64,000 nucleotides of DNA from Streptomyces chrestomyceticus JCM 4735 (GTDB taxonomy: Bacteria; Actinomycetota; Actinomycetes; Streptomycetales; Streptomycetaceae), in contig NZ_BHZC01000001.1 of NCBI RefSeq assembly GCF_003865135.1, positions 8,804,001-8,868,000 of the forward strand. Direction: 5' to 3'. Each line of letters opens with the position of its first letter. The stretch's first letter is position 1. The notes under the pieces are model-generated. The model was not told where the DNA came from. It ran no database searches and saw only the letters and a program-made list of their open reading frames with translations. Below, one piece after another: positions 8,708 to 17,226 of the stretch. The position numbers and the translations under genes are program-made.

Positions 8708-9031
8708 ATGAGCGGTGAGATGTGGGCAATCGTGGTGATCCTGGCGGTCCTGCTCGCGGCGATGGTCGGCGCGGCGATCGTGCTCCTGGTCAAGGTGGTC
8801 CGCGCGCGCCACGCCCTGCGTGACGCGGGCGTCCCCCTGGAGAACAAGCTCGCGTACTGGGGTGCGCTGCTCTACGTGATCTCCCCGGTCGACCTGCTGC
8901 CGGACCCGGTCCTGCTCGACGACATCGGCGTGCTCCTGCTGGCCCTCCGGTCGTTGCAGGCGGCGGCCGAAGCCTCGGGAGTGGGCAAGGGGAAGCGGGC
9001 CTCGGCGGCGGAGGTGGAGGCGGAAGCCTGA
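8708..9031 (+). CDS. DUF1232 (YkvA-like) small membrane protein
   Basis: A 107-residue protein with an N-terminal membrane helix (residues 5-27) and the DUF1232 signature KLAYWGALLYVISPVDLLPDPVLLDDIGVLLLALRSL split over two short segments. An Ala/Glu/Lys tail follows. The family's function is unknown. GGAGGGAAG precedes the ATG at 8708. Confidence 0.82.
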   Translation: MSGEMWAIVVILAVLLAAMVGAAIVLLVKVVRARHALRDAGVPLENKLAYWGALLYVISPVDLLPDPVLLDDIGVLLLALRSLQAAAEASGVGKGKRASAAEVEAEA

Positions 9032-9116
9032 GGTACGGCGAGCAGCGGCCCGCACGCCCGGCGCATCGGGCTTCACCGAGTCCCGCCCGTACGGCGTCAC
9101 CGGCCAGGACGCCCGT

Positions 9117-9141
9117 TGCCTGGGTGCGGCACACCCAGGCA
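9117..9141. promoter_or_regulatory. Palindromic operator before MmyB-type regulator
   Basis: TGCCTGGGTG at 9117-9126 and CACCCAGGCA at 9132-9141 form a perfect 10-base inverted repeat around a 5-base spacer. It covers the likely -35 region of the next gene, so it is probably the autoregulatory binding site of that regulator. Confidence 0.7.
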
Positions 9142-9159
9142 GCGCACCGAACCCCCGCC

Positions 9160-9165
9160 TAACCT
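9160..9165 (+). promoter_or_regulatory. -10 element of a leaderless promoter
   Basis: TAACCT ends 7 bases before the ATG at 9173, and there is no Shine-Dalgarno sequence between them. Transcription starting at the usual distance would begin at or next to the A of the start codon, giving a leaderless mRNA. Confidence 0.55.
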
Positions 9166-9172
9166 TGCCCCC

Positions 9173-10045
9173 ATGGACGACAACCACCTGGGGGACTTCC
9201 TGCGCGCACGCCGCGCCGGGCTGCGGCCGGAGGACGTCGGCATGGCGAGTTACGGGCCCCGCAGAGTCCCCGGACTGCGCCGCGAAGAGGTCGCCGTCCT
9301 GTCAGGGATGAACGCCGACTACTACACCCGCCTGGAACAAGGCCGTGAGCGCAACCCCTCACCGCAGGTGCTCGACGCCCTCAGCCGCGCGCTGCGCCTC
9401 GAAGCCGACGCCCGGACGCACCTGTACAGGCTGGCCGGGGCGGCCCCGGCCGACCGGCCTTCTCCGTACGCCGACCGGACGGTCGCCCCCGCGCTGCGGC
9501 AGTTGATGGACGGATTCCCCGGCACCCCGGCCTTCGTGCTCAGTCCGGCCCTGGACCTCCTCGCCGCCAACGCCCTGGCCGAGGCCCTCTTCACCCCGTT
9601 CCGGCCGGCGGACAACCTGGCCCGTATGGTCTTCGCCGACCCCGCGGGCCGGAGCTTCTACGCGGACTGGAACGCGGCGGCCGAGGCCACCGTCGCCAAC
9701 CTGCGCCAGGCGTACGGCCACGATCCCGACCACCCCCGGCTGCGCGCACTCGTCCGTACCCTCACCGGGCGCAGCCCGGACTTCGCCCGCCTGTGGAGCG
9801 CCCACGCCGTACGCGGCAAGACCCAGGACGCCAAGCACCTCGTGCACCCGGACGTCGGCCCGCTCGCCCTCACCTACCAGGCTTTCGACGTCCGCGACGC
9901 CCCCGGGCAGCAACTCGTCATCTACCACGCCGAACCACACACCCCGAGCGCCGAGGCCCTCAACCTCCTTGGCACCCTCCATGCCACTCGACGCGACGCC
10001 GGTGCCGGTTACCGCGCCGAGGTGGGCGGTCACACCCGGTCTTGA
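9173..10045 (+). CDS. XRE-family regulator with MmyB-like domain
   Basis: A 290-residue transcription factor. Residues ~5-75 are an XRE helix-turn-helix (RVPGLRREEVAVLSGMNADYY). The rest is the PAS-like MmyB ligand-binding domain (NLARMVFADPAGRSFYADWNAAAEATVANLRQ). Many Streptomyces carry such regulators beside an oxidoreductase they control; here no such gene is adjacent. The perfect palindrome at 9117-9141 suggests autoregulation. The start is ATG 9173, fixed by the promptly preceding -10 element. Confidence 0.88.
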   Translation: MDDNHLGDFLRARRAGLRPEDVGMASYGPRRVPGLRREEVAVLSGMNADYYTRLEQGRERNPSPQVLDALSRALRLEADARTHLYRLAGAAPADRPSPYADRTVAPALRQLMDGFPGTPAFVLSPALDLLAANALAEALFTPFRPADNLARMVFADPAGRSFYADWNAAAEATVANLRQAYGHDPDHPRLRALVRTLTGRSPDFARLWSAHAVRGKTQDAKHLVHPDVGPLALTYQAFDVRDAPGQQLVIYHAEPHTPSAEALNLLGTLHATRRDAGAGYRAEVGGHTRS

Positions 10046-10121
10046 GAGATCGGAAGTGGCCGAGAGCGCGCGGGTCAGGGGCGTACCTCGGCCATGGGCC
10101 GGCCGCCGCACTTGTCCCGCC

Positions 10122-11195
10122 TCACGGTCTCGTCCTCGCCCGCGCGACCGACTCCCGCTCGATGAACTCCGTCGGCAGCGTGGTGTGTTCGGGGTGGTGC
10201 GTGCCGCCCTCGACGCGGGCGATCAGGGCGCGTACGGCCTGGGCGCCGAGTTCCTGGACGGGCTGGGCGACGACGCTGATGCGGGGGCGTACGGCGCGGG
10301 CCCAGTCGGTGTCGTCGAAGGTGATCACGGAGAGGTCTTCGGGGACGCGCAGGCGCAGTTCGCGTGCGGCGGACAGCACGCCGAGCGCGACCAGGCTGTC
10401 GGTGGCGAAGACCGCGGTGGGCGGTTCGGGGGAGTCCAGCAGGTCGCGGGCGAGGAGGGCCGGGTCCTGGCCGTGGAAGGCGCCGGTGCGCAGATACGTT
10501 CCGGTGTCCTCGATGCCTGCTTCGCGGAGGGCGGCGCGGTAGCCCGCCATGCGTGCGAGGCCGGTGGAGCCGGGGTCCACCGGGTCGTCGGTGGCGTCGT
10601 TGCCGACCAGGCTGACCAGGGCGATCCGCCGGTGTCCCACGGCGAGCAGACGGCGTACGGCGTCCTGGGCCGCGCCGTGGTTGTCGACGGTGACGGAGTC
10701 CAGGTCGAGGCGGGGGACCCGCCGGTCGAGGAGGACGACGGGGCAGCCGCCGGTGTGCGCGGCCGTGAGGTGGGCGGTGTCCGTGGTGGAGGCGGGGGAG
10801 ACGATCAGGCCGTCGACGTGCCGGTCGCGCAGGGTCTTCACGGCGGCCCGTTCGGCGGCCGGGTCCTCGTCGGTGTTGGCCAGGAGGACCTGGTAGCCGG
10901 CGGCGCGGGCGGCGTCGGTGATGCCGCGGGTGACGCCCGCGAAGAACGGGTTCTGGATGTCGGCGACGACCGCGCCCAGCGTGTGCGTACGGCCCGTGAT
11001 CATGGAACGGGCGAGCTGGTTGGGGCGGTAGCCGAGTTTTTCCGCGGCGGCCCGTACGCGTTCGCGGGCCTCGGGGCTGACGGAGCCGTAGTCGGCGAGG
11101 GCCCGGGAGGCGGTGGACCGGGAGACGCCCGCCTCGCGGGCGACGTCGGGGATCGTGGCGGGCCGGTGCGGGCCGCTGCGTCGGTTCGTCGTCAT
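10122..11195 (-). CDS. LacI-family repressor
   Basis: A 357-residue LacI/GalR regulator. The helix-turn-helix is TIPDVAREAGVSRSTASRALADYGSVSPEARERV (residues ~13-47, given here as the motif region), then the hinge helix YRPNQLARSM and a periplasmic-binding-protein-like sensor domain with DIQNPFFAGV and DGLIVSP. It diverges from the SIS-sugar kinase-transporter operon, and the shared 158-base gap has three palindromes of the LacI type. It therefore very likely represses that operon and itself, released by a sugar-amine or its phosphate. Confidence 0.9.
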   Translation of the reverse strand: MTTNRRSGPHRPATIPDVAREAGVSRSTASRALADYGSVSPEARERVRAAAEKLGYRPNQLARSMITGRTHTLGAVVADIQNPFFAGVTRGITDAARAAGYQVLLANTDEDPAAERAAVKTLRDRHVDGLIVSPASTTDTAHLTAAHTGGCPVVLLDRRVPRLDLDSVTVDNHGAAQDAVRRLLAVGHRRIALVSLVGNDATDDPVDPGSTGLARMAGYRAALREAGIEDTGTYLRTGAFHGQDPALLARDLLDSPEPPTAVFATDSLVALGVLSAARELRLRVPEDLSVITFDDTDWARAVRPRISVVAQPVQELGAQAVRALIARVEGGTHHPEHTTLPTEFIERESVARARTRP

Positions 11196-11248
11196 GGCCT
11201 CGCCAGGCTATCGGCTGTGCAGGGGTATTGACGCTCTGCGGAGAGCGG

Positions 11249-11262
11249 TGGGAAGGTTCCCA
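11249..11262. promoter_or_regulatory. LacI-type operator, left copy
   Basis: TGGGAAGGTTCCCA is a near-perfect palindrome, with one central mismatch relative to the two copies downstream. Its centre is 24 bases from that of the middle copy. It is the copy nearest the divergent lacI-type gene and may mediate autoregulation. Confidence 0.7.
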
Positions 11263-11272
11263 GCATTCCCGA

Positions 11273-11286
11273 TGGGAACGTTCCCA
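11273..11286. promoter_or_regulatory. LacI-type operator, middle copy
   Basis: TGGGAACGTTCCCA is a perfect 14-base palindrome with the central CG typical of LacI/GalR operators. It lies 68 bases before the deglycase start codon. Confidence 0.82.
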
Positions 11287-11318
11287 AAACGACGTCGCGG
11301 GGCGTTCCCGGCGTGTTG

Positions 11319-11332
11319 TGGGAACGTTCCCA
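11319..11332. promoter_or_regulatory. LacI-type operator, right copy
   Basis: TGGGAACGTTCCCA is identical to the middle copy, 46 bases further on. It ends 21 bases before the GTG start, so it overlaps the transcript start or leader of the operon. A repressor bound here would block initiation or elongation. Confidence 0.82.
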
Positions 11333-11353
11333 ACCTGCTCGGAGAGGACCCGC

Positions 11354-12382
11354 GTGACCACCGCAACCCTGCCCCTCAAGCCCATCACCGAGGACTTCAA
11401 GGAGGCCGTGGCCTTCGCCCTCGGTCAGCACGAGACGGCCCGCGCCTTCGTGGCCGACGTCGTCGCAGCCGGTCTGCGCAACGTCTTCCTGGTCGGCTGC
11501 GGAGGCTCGCTCACCGCCTCCTACCCGGTGCACTTCCTCCTGGAGACCCGCGCCGGATTCCCCGTCTTCCACATGAACAGCGACGAGTTCAACCTGCGCA
11601 AGCCCGCACTGCTCGGCGAAGGCTCCCTCGTCCTGGTCTCCTCGCACACCGGCACCACCAAGGAGACCGTCGCCGCGGCCCACTACGCCCGCTCCACCGG
11701 CGCCAGGGTCGCCGCGCTCACCCGCGACGACGACAGCCCCCTGGCGCAGGCCGCCGACATCGCCTTCACGTACCGCAGCGAGGACACCGTCGTCGCCCCC
11801 AAGGGCGTCCTCTTCGGCCAGCTCGCGTACGCGCTGTTGGAAAGTACGGGTGTGGAGGGCGACTACGCGGCCGTCCGCAAGGCGTACGAAGCGCTGCCCG
11901 ACGCCCTCTACACCGCCCAGGAGGAGGGCGAGGCGCTCGCCCACTCCATCGCCACCGCGCTGGCCGACGAGCCGGTGACGTACGTGCTCTCCGCAGGCCC
12001 CAATTACGGCGCGGGCTACGGCTTCACCATGTGCTACCTGATGGAGATGCAGTGGAAGCACGGCGGCAGCTACCACGCCGGTGAGTTCTTCCACGGCGCC
12101 TTCGAGGTCGTCACCGAGGACCAGCCGGTGATCCTCTTCCTCGGCGAGGACGCCACCCGCCCGATGGCCGAACGCGCCAAGGCGTTTCTCGACAAGTACA
12201 CCAGCAAAGCCCACTACGTCGACTCCCGGCTCTTCTCGCTGCCCGGCGTGCCGGAGGCGGTGCGCGGCGACATCACGCCCATCGCGCTGGACGTCTTCGG
12301 CACCCGGCTGGCCCGGCACTACGAGTCCGTGCGCGGCCACGACCTCGACAAGCGCCGCTACATGTTCCAGGTCGAGTACTGA
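11354..12382 (+). CDS. SIS-domain sugar-phosphate deglycase (FrlB-like)
   Basis: A 342-residue protein with two SIS (sugar isomerase) domains. The first shows FLVGCGGSLTASYP and VLVSSHTGTTKETVAAAHYAR, which bind the phosphosugar. The second shows YVLSAGPNYGAGYGF and HAGEFFHGAFEVV, with the Glu and His used by FrlB/GlmS-type enzymes. Next to a PfkB kinase and sugar ABC transporter genes this matches fructoselysine-6-phosphate deglycase operons. The real substrate could be another Amadori product or amino sugar. The GTG at 11354 is placed by GGAGAGG upstream. Confidence 0.82.
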   Translation: MTTATLPLKPITEDFKEAVAFALGQHETARAFVADVVAAGLRNVFLVGCGGSLTASYPVHFLLETRAGFPVFHMNSDEFNLRKPALLGEGSLVLVSSHTGTTKETVAAAHYARSTGARVAALTRDDDSPLAQAADIAFTYRSEDTVVAPKGVLFGQLAYALLESTGVEGDYAAVRKAYEALPDALYTAQEEGEALAHSIATALADEPVTYVLSAGPNYGAGYGFTMCYLMEMQWKHGGSYHAGEFFHGAFEVVTEDQPVILFLGEDATRPMAERAKAFLDKYTSKAHYVDSRLFSLPGVPEAVRGDITPIALDVFGTRLARHYESVRGHDLDKRRYMFQVEY

Positions 12383-12404
12383 GCCCGCGCCGCCGCGGCC
12401 GCCC

Positions 12405-12437
12405 GGCCCGGTGCGCGTCGGCGCGCCGGACCGGGCC
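12405..12437 (+). terminator. Intra-operon hairpin
   Basis: GGCCCGGTGCGCG at 12405-12417 folds onto 12422-12437 with a TCGG loop and a 3-base bulge. It sits in the 85-base gap between the deglycase and kinase genes. It may attenuate read-through or stabilise the upstream message. Confidence 0.5.
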
Positions 12438-12467
12438 CCACCGGAGCCAACTGGAGGAAAGAGCGGT

Positions 12468-13301
12468 ATGCGCATCTGCGGACTCGGCGACAACGTCGTC
12501 GATCGCTACCCCCGGCGCGGCCTGATGTACCCGGGCGGCAACGCCCTCAACGTCGCGGTGCACGCGGCACGTTGCGGCGCGGAGGCCGCGTATCTCGGCG
12601 TCACCGGCAGCGACGCGGCCGGCCGGCACGTACGGGCGGCGCTGGCGGCCGAGGGCGTATCGACGGAACGGTCCCGTATCGCCGACGGGCCCAACGCGTA
12701 CGCCACCGTCCACCTCGACCGCGACGGCAACCGCACCTTCGGCGACTGCGACGCGACGGTCTCCCTCTTCACCCCGGACGACGCCGACCTGCGCTGGCTG
12801 CGCGGCTTCGACCTGGTGCACACCGGCGACTGCAGCGGCATGGAGGAGCAGTTGCCGCGGCTGGCCGCCGCCTGCCCGGTGAGCTTCGACTTCTCGGACC
12901 GGGAGTGGAGTTACGCCGAACCGCTGCTGCCCTTCGTGCGCAGTGCCGTCCTCTCGCGGCCCGGCGCGGACGCCGCGGAGGCCGTCGGGCTGCTGGCCGC
13001 CGCGCACCGCCTCGGCGCGAAGCTGGCCGTGGTGACGCGCGGTGCCCGGGGCGCGTACCTGTCGTACGAGGGCACCACGCACCACCAGCCGGTGGTGCCC
13101 GTCCGCGCCACCGACACCCTCGGCGCCGGCGACTCCTTCATCGCCGCCCTGCACCTCGCCCTCCACCGGGGCCGCACCCTCGCCGACGCGGCCGGGTACG
13201 CCGCCACGTACGCGGCGGCCGTCTGCACCCTGCCCGGCGCCTTCGGCCGGCCCCTCGCCCTGGACGGCTCGCACCCCCGCGACCCGTCCCGATGTCCCTG
13301 A
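12468..13301 (+). CDS. PfkB-family sugar kinase (FrlD-like)
   Basis: A 277-residue ribokinase-family kinase that would phosphorylate the imported sugar-amine before the deglycase splits it. Visible are the substrate-binding YPGGNALNVAVHAAR near the N-terminus and the catalytic signature DTLGAGDSFIAALHLAL near the C-terminus, with the base Asp in GAGD. The length is slightly short for the family, as in fructoselysine kinases. GGAGGAAAG lies just before the ATG at 12468. The truncated transporter genes follow within 36 bases. Confidence 0.85.
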   Translation: MRICGLGDNVVDRYPRRGLMYPGGNALNVAVHAARCGAEAAYLGVTGSDAAGRHVRAALAAEGVSTERSRIADGPNAYATVHLDRDGNRTFGDCDATVSLFTPDDADLRWLRGFDLVHTGDCSGMEEQLPRLAAACPVSFDFSDREWSYAEPLLPFVRSAVLSRPGADAAEAVGLLAAAHRLGAKLAVVTRGARGAYLSYEGTTHHQPVVPVRATDTLGAGDSFIAALHLALHRGRTLADAAGYAATYAAAVCTLPGAFGRPLALDGSHPRDPSRCP

Positions 13302-13336
13302 CCGCCTCGCCAGAACTCCCCTCCAGGAGAGAGCCG

Positions 13337-14190
13337 ATGCGCCGCACTCCCGCCACCGCGGCCGGCCGCCTGCTCGTCCTCCTGCTGACCCTCCTGGTCA
13401 GCGGGTGCGGACAGGCCCCCGTCCGCGTCACCCCGAACGACTTCGCCCTCGACGGGCCGCCGCGCGGGCACCTCACCGTCCTGGAGAAGTGGGCCGATCC
13501 GGAGTACGCCCCGTACTTCGAGGCGGCGGCCCGTGCGTACGAGCGCCGGAACCCGGGCGTGAGCATCGACCTCCAGGCCGTCGGCGACCAGCCGTACAAG
13601 GACCGCATCGCGGTATTGGCCGCGTCCCGGCAGATGCCCGACATCTACTTCGCCTGGCCCGGCCGGTACGCGCGGAAGTTCGCCGACGGCCGGCTCGCCG
13701 CCGACCTGTCGGAACCCCTCGACGGCACCGCGTGGGGCCGGTCGTTCGAGGCGGACGCGCTGAACGCGTTCACCTTCGGCGGGCGCCGGTACGGGGTGCC
13801 GCTGGACATGGACGCCAAGGTCTTCGCGTACAGCAAGGAGATCTTCGCGCAGGCCGGCGTCACTCGGGAGCCGCGGACCTTTCCCGAACTGCTGACGGCC
13901 TGCGACCGCATCGCCGCGGCGGGCCGCACGCCGCTCGCCTTCGGCAACCAGTACGGCTGGCCCGCCGGCCACCTGCTCACCCAGTTCAACGCGATGGAGG
14001 TACCGCCCGCCGTCCTGGCCAGGGACTACGACGGCGAGGGGGGTACGGAGGCTTTCAGCCACCCCGGCTACGAGCGCGCCTTCGACGACCTCGCCCAGCT
14101 CAGGAAACACTGCATGGGACCGTCCGGTACGAGCATGAGCCACGAGTCCGCGCAGACCCGGCTGCTGTACGGGCGGGCCCTCCAACTCCA
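13337..14190 (+). pseudogene. ABC sugar-binding lipoprotein, C-terminus deleted
   Basis: The first ~284 residues are a normal sugar-binding lipoprotein. There is a signal peptide with lipobox LVSGC, then HLTVLEKWADPEYAPYFEAA, DIYFAWPGRYARKFADG and YGVPLDMDAKVFAYSK. Family members usually run to about 420 residues, but here homology stops near TRLLYGRALQLQ, about position 14190. The next bases belong, in another frame, to a permease. In its own frame the ORF runs on without a stop into the next permease (to 15238), so a nonsense-bridged fusion could be made. The protein is almost certainly non-functional. GGAGAGAG precedes the ATG. Confidence 0.82.
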
Positions 14191-14342
14191 GCCAGACACT
14201 GGGCACCTGGCTGTACGCCAGTGCCTTCACCGGGGACGACATGGGGTACGCCGCGGCCGTCGGCACCGTCATGTTCGCCATCACCTTCGTGGCCGGTGCC
14301 GTCCAGCTCCTCCACTCGCGCCGGAAGGCGGTAGCGGCATGA
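14190..14342 (+). pseudogene. Remnant 3' end of first sugar permease
   Basis: Read in the frame ending TGA at 14340-14342, this stretch gives NSSQTLGTWLYASAF, then GDDMGYAAAVGTVMFAITF and a basic end HSRRKAVAA. That is the characteristic last transmembrane segment of a MalF/UgpA-type sugar permease. About 50 of an expected ~300 residues remain, and no start is present. Its stop overlaps the next permease's start as ATGA, the normal operon arrangement. The rest of the gene must have been lost in the deletion that also removed the end of the binding-protein gene. Confidence 0.8.
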
Positions 14343-15238
14343 CCCTGACCCTGCACAGGCCGGCACCGGCGGACGTCCCGCCGGCCTCGCCCGGTGGACG
14401 CCGCGACCGGCCCGCCCGTTCCGGTTCGGTCGTGCTGCGGGTCCTCACGTACTGCGGACTCGCCGCGCTCGCCGTCGCGGTCGTCTACCCGCTGTGCTGG
14501 ATGGCCCTGTCCGGCCTCAAGACGAACGGGGAGATCTTCTCCGACCCGTGGGGGCTGCCCGCGCACCCCGACTGGGGGACGTACGCCGACGCGTGGCACC
14601 AGGGGGTGCTGGGCTATCTGCTCAACAGCGTGCTGGTCACCGCCGCCAGCGTCCTGGCCGTCGTCCTGATCAGCGCCTGGGCGGCGTACGGCCTGACCCG
14701 GCTCGCCATGCCGTTCTCCCAGCCCGCGCTGCTGCTCGTCCTCGGTGCCATGATGCTTTCGCCGACCGTGGCGCTGGTCCCGCTGACGCAACTCCTCCAG
14801 GCACTGCACATCTACGACACCTACTGGGCGCTGATCGTCCTCTACACCGCGTTCAAGGTGCCCTTCACCACCTTCCTGATCCGCGCCTACCTGCTGGGCC
14901 AGCCGGTGGAGGTGGAGGAAGCGGCGCTGATCGACGGGGCGGGCCGCCGGCAGATCTTCTGGCGGGTCGTCGTCCCGATGGCCCGGCCGATCCTGGTCTC
15001 CGCGGCGCTCCTCCAGGCGCTCTTCTCCTGGAACGAGTACGCCTTCGCGCTCGTCTTCATCACCGACGGCCACCTGAAGACGCTGCCCGTGGGGCTCGCC
15101 GACATGGCCGGGCGCCTCAACTCCGACTGGCCGGTGCTCTTCGCGGGCCTGACCATCGCCGCGCTGCCGATGATCGTGATCTTCCTGGTCGCCCAGCGGC
15201 ACTTCGTGCGCGGGCTGTCCGAGGGGATCGGGAAGTGA
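14339..15238 (+). CDS. ABC sugar transporter permease (MalG-type)
   Basis: A 299-residue inner-membrane permease with six predicted membrane helices. The cytoplasmic EAA loop, EEAALIDGAGRRQIFWRVVVP, is the site that docks the shared ATPase. The gene appears intact and is the second permease of the sugar-amine transporter. With the binding protein and the first permease broken, the transporter as encoded here should not work. No ATPase gene is present, which is usual because Streptomyces sugar importers share MsiK. The start overlaps the upstream stop as ATGA. Confidence 0.86.
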   Translation: MTLTLHRPAPADVPPASPGGRRDRPARSGSVVLRVLTYCGLAALAVAVVYPLCWMALSGLKTNGEIFSDPWGLPAHPDWGTYADAWHQGVLGYLLNSVLVTAASVLAVVLISAWAAYGLTRLAMPFSQPALLLVLGAMMLSPTVALVPLTQLLQALHIYDTYWALIVLYTAFKVPFTTFLIRAYLLGQPVEVEEAALIDGAGRRQIFWRVVVPMARPILVSAALLQALFSWNEYAFALVFITDGHLKTLPVGLADMAGRLNSDWPVLFAGLTIAALPMIVIFLVAQRHFVRGLSEGIGK

Positions 15239-15307
15239 GCGGGGGAGCGGCCGGGCGCCGGCGCCGGTGATCGTGCGGCGGAGGCGGTGGCGTTGCAGGA
15301 TGGCTGC

Positions 15308-16921
15308 ATGCTGCTGGCTCGTCTCGCCCATGTGTCCGGGGAGGTCGCCGCCACCTCGGCGCGTTCCCAGAAGATCAAACTGCTGGCCGAACTGTTCCGC
15401 CAGGCCGAGCCCGACGACGCGCCGGTGGCCATCGCCTACCTGGCCGGGCGGCTGCCGCAGGGCCGGATCGGGGTCGGCTGGAGCGTCCTGCGGGACCCGG
15501 TGCCCGCCGCGGACACCGCCACGCTGACCGTGCTCGGCACCGACGCGGCACTGACCGCGCTGGCCGCCGTCGCGGGGCCCGGTTCCCAGGCCGAGCGGCG
15601 GCGTCTCGTACAGGAGCTGCTGGAGGCGGCGACCGCGGAGGAGCAACGTTTCCTCATCGGGCTGCTGACCGGTGAGGTACGGCAGGGCGCGCTGGACGCC
15701 GTCGCCGCCGAGGCGATCGCTGCGGCGGCCGAGGTGCCCGTCGCGGACGTACGGCGGGCCGTGATGCTGGCCGGCTCCCTGGAGGAGGTCGCCCGCGGCC
15801 TGCTCGCCGAGGGGCCCTCGGCGCTGGCCGAGTTCCGGCTGACCGTGGGCCGCCCTGTCGGGCCGATGCTGGCGCACGGCGCGAAGTCCCTGGCCGAGGC
15901 GGTCGACAAGGCCGGACGGTGCGCCGTCGAGGAGAAACTGGACGGCATCCGGGTGCAGGTGCACCGCGACGGCACGGACGTACGGATCTACACCCGCACC
16001 CTCGACGACGTCACCGACCGGCTGCCCGAGATCACCGAAGCCGCGCTCGCCCTGGACGCGCCCTGCTTCGTCCTGGACGGCGAGGTGATCGCGCTCGGCG
16101 ACGACGGCCGCCCGCTGCCGTTCCAGCAGATCGCGGGCCGCTTCGGCTCGCGGGTGGACGTGGCCGCCGCACGGGCCGCGCTGCCGCTGTCCCCGGTCTT
16201 CTTCGACGTCCTCGCCGTGGACGGCCACGACCTCCTGGACCTGCCCGGCGACCGGCGGCACGCGGAACTGGTCCGGCTGGTCCCCGAGGAGCGCCGGGTG
16301 CGCCGGACGGTGATCGAGGACCCGGCCGACACCGCGGCGCGCCGGGCCGCCGAGGAATTCTGGGCCGAGACGCTGCGCCGCGGCCACGAAGGAGTCATGG
16401 TCAAGGCGCTGGACGCGCCGTACAGCGCGGGCCGTCGGGGCGCCGCCTGGCTGAAGGTCAAGCCGGTGCACACGCTCGACCTGGTGGTGCTGGCCGCCGA
16501 ATGGGGGCACGGCCGCCGTACCGGCAAGCTCTCCAACCTCCACCTCGGCGCGCGCGGCCCGGACGGCACGTTCGTCATGCTCGGCAAGACCTTCAAGGGC
16601 CTCACCGACGTCATGCTGGCCTGGCAGACGGAACGTCTGCGCGAGCTGGCGGTGGACGAGAGCGGGTACGTCGTGACGGTCCGCCCCGAACTGGTCGTCG
16701 AGATCGCGTACGACGGGCTGCAGACCTCGACCCGCTACCCGGCGGGCGTGACCCTGCGCTTTGCCCGGGTGCTGCGCTATCGCGAAGACAAGACGGCCGA
16801 CGAGGCGGACACGGTGGAGACGGTCCTGGCCGCGCACGAGCGGCCGGGGCCGGACGCGGCCGACGGGCCGGGCGGGCCCGACGGCCGCGAAGCCTCCGCG
16901 GAGCCGGGGCGCGACGGCTGA
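15308..16921 (+). CDS. ATP-dependent DNA ligase
   Basis: A 537-residue monomeric ligase that seals nicks using ATP. It has the N-terminal DNA-binding domain ([19 protein letters not shown]), then the adenylation domain with motif [16 protein letters not shown], whose Lys is adenylated. [44 protein letters not shown] and the OB-fold end with [14 protein letters not shown] follow. This is the stand-alone archaeal-like ligase common in actinobacteria, not the LigD nonhomologous end-joining fusion. ATG 15308 is preferred (AGGA 7 bases upstream); GTG 15287 is an alternative. Confidence 0.92.
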   Translation: MLLARLAHVSGEVAATSARSQKIKLLAELFRQAEPDDAPVAIAYLAGRLPQGRIGVGWSVLRDPVPAADTATLTVLGTDAALTALAAVAGPGSQAERRRLVQELLEAATAEEQRFLIGLLTGEVRQGALDAVAAEAIAAAAEVPVADVRRAVMLAGSLEEVARGLLAEGPSALAEFRLTVGRPVGPMLAHGAKSLAEAVDKAGRCAVEEKLDGIRVQVHRDGTDVRIYTRTLDDVTDRLPEITEAALALDAPCFVLDGEVIALGDDGRPLPFQQIAGRFGSRVDVAAARAALPLSPVFFDVLAVDGHDLLDLPGDRRHAELVRLVPEERRVRRTVIEDPADTAARRAAEEFWAETLRRGHEGVMVKALDAPYSAGRRGAAWLKVKPVHTLDLVVLAAEWGHGRRTGKLSNLHLGARGPDGTFVMLGKTFKGLTDVMLAWQTERLRELAVDESGYVVTVRPELVVEIAYDGLQTSTRYPAGVTLRFARVLRYREDKTADEADTVETVLAAHERPGPDAADGPGGPDGREASAEPGRDG

Positions 16922-17226
16922 TCCACACGTCCCGGGGCCCGTCCGGGCCCGCACGCGCCCCGGATGCCCGCACCGCCCGCTTGCTCTGGCACTATGACAG
17001 GACAGGGCCTCGACTGCTGGTCAGGGCCCCGCATGGAGGCAGCGCCTTCATGAAATCGATTTCCCGATCCGTGTCGAAGGGGAGGTGTCCGGTGGCACCA
17101 GCCGCGGTCGGCCTCGCCCGCCCGGTCGGCGCGCCGTCGTCCGTCCGTGCTCTCCGGTAACAGCCCTTCTGCTGTGCACCCCAAGATCCACTTCAACACC
17201 TTCAGCTGAGCAAAGGGGCTCTTCCG
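16922..17226. other. Intergenic region with possible operator
   Basis: 305 bases between the ligase and the nucleoside hydrolase. The only structured element is the palindrome at 17052-17063. A 36-codon frame (17050-17160) with an upstream GGAGG begins inside that palindrome. It matches nothing I recognise and is more likely part of the untranslated leader. Confidence 0.45.
17052..17063. promoter_or_regulatory. Palindromic operator before nucleoside hydrolase
   Basis: GAAATCGATTTC is a perfect 12-base palindrome with a central CG, in the style of LacI/RbsR operators, and is A/T-rich against its surroundings. It lies 163 bases before the hydrolase start. The cognate regulator is not in this window. 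Confidence 0.5.

Noticed and set aside
9173..10045. Phage-type repressor or integrated element
   Set aside because: The C-terminal half is the MmyB ligand domain, and no phage genes, integrase or att repeats are nearby.
12911..16954. 1,347-residue open frame opposite the kinase, transporter and ligase genes
   Set aside because: Antisense shadow: composition typical of reversed high-GC genes and no domain; the forward strand holds clear enzymes.
17050..17160. 36-codon leader peptide before the nucleoside hydrolase
   Set aside because: It starts inside a palindrome and has no recognisable attenuation structure; kept only as a possibility under findings.
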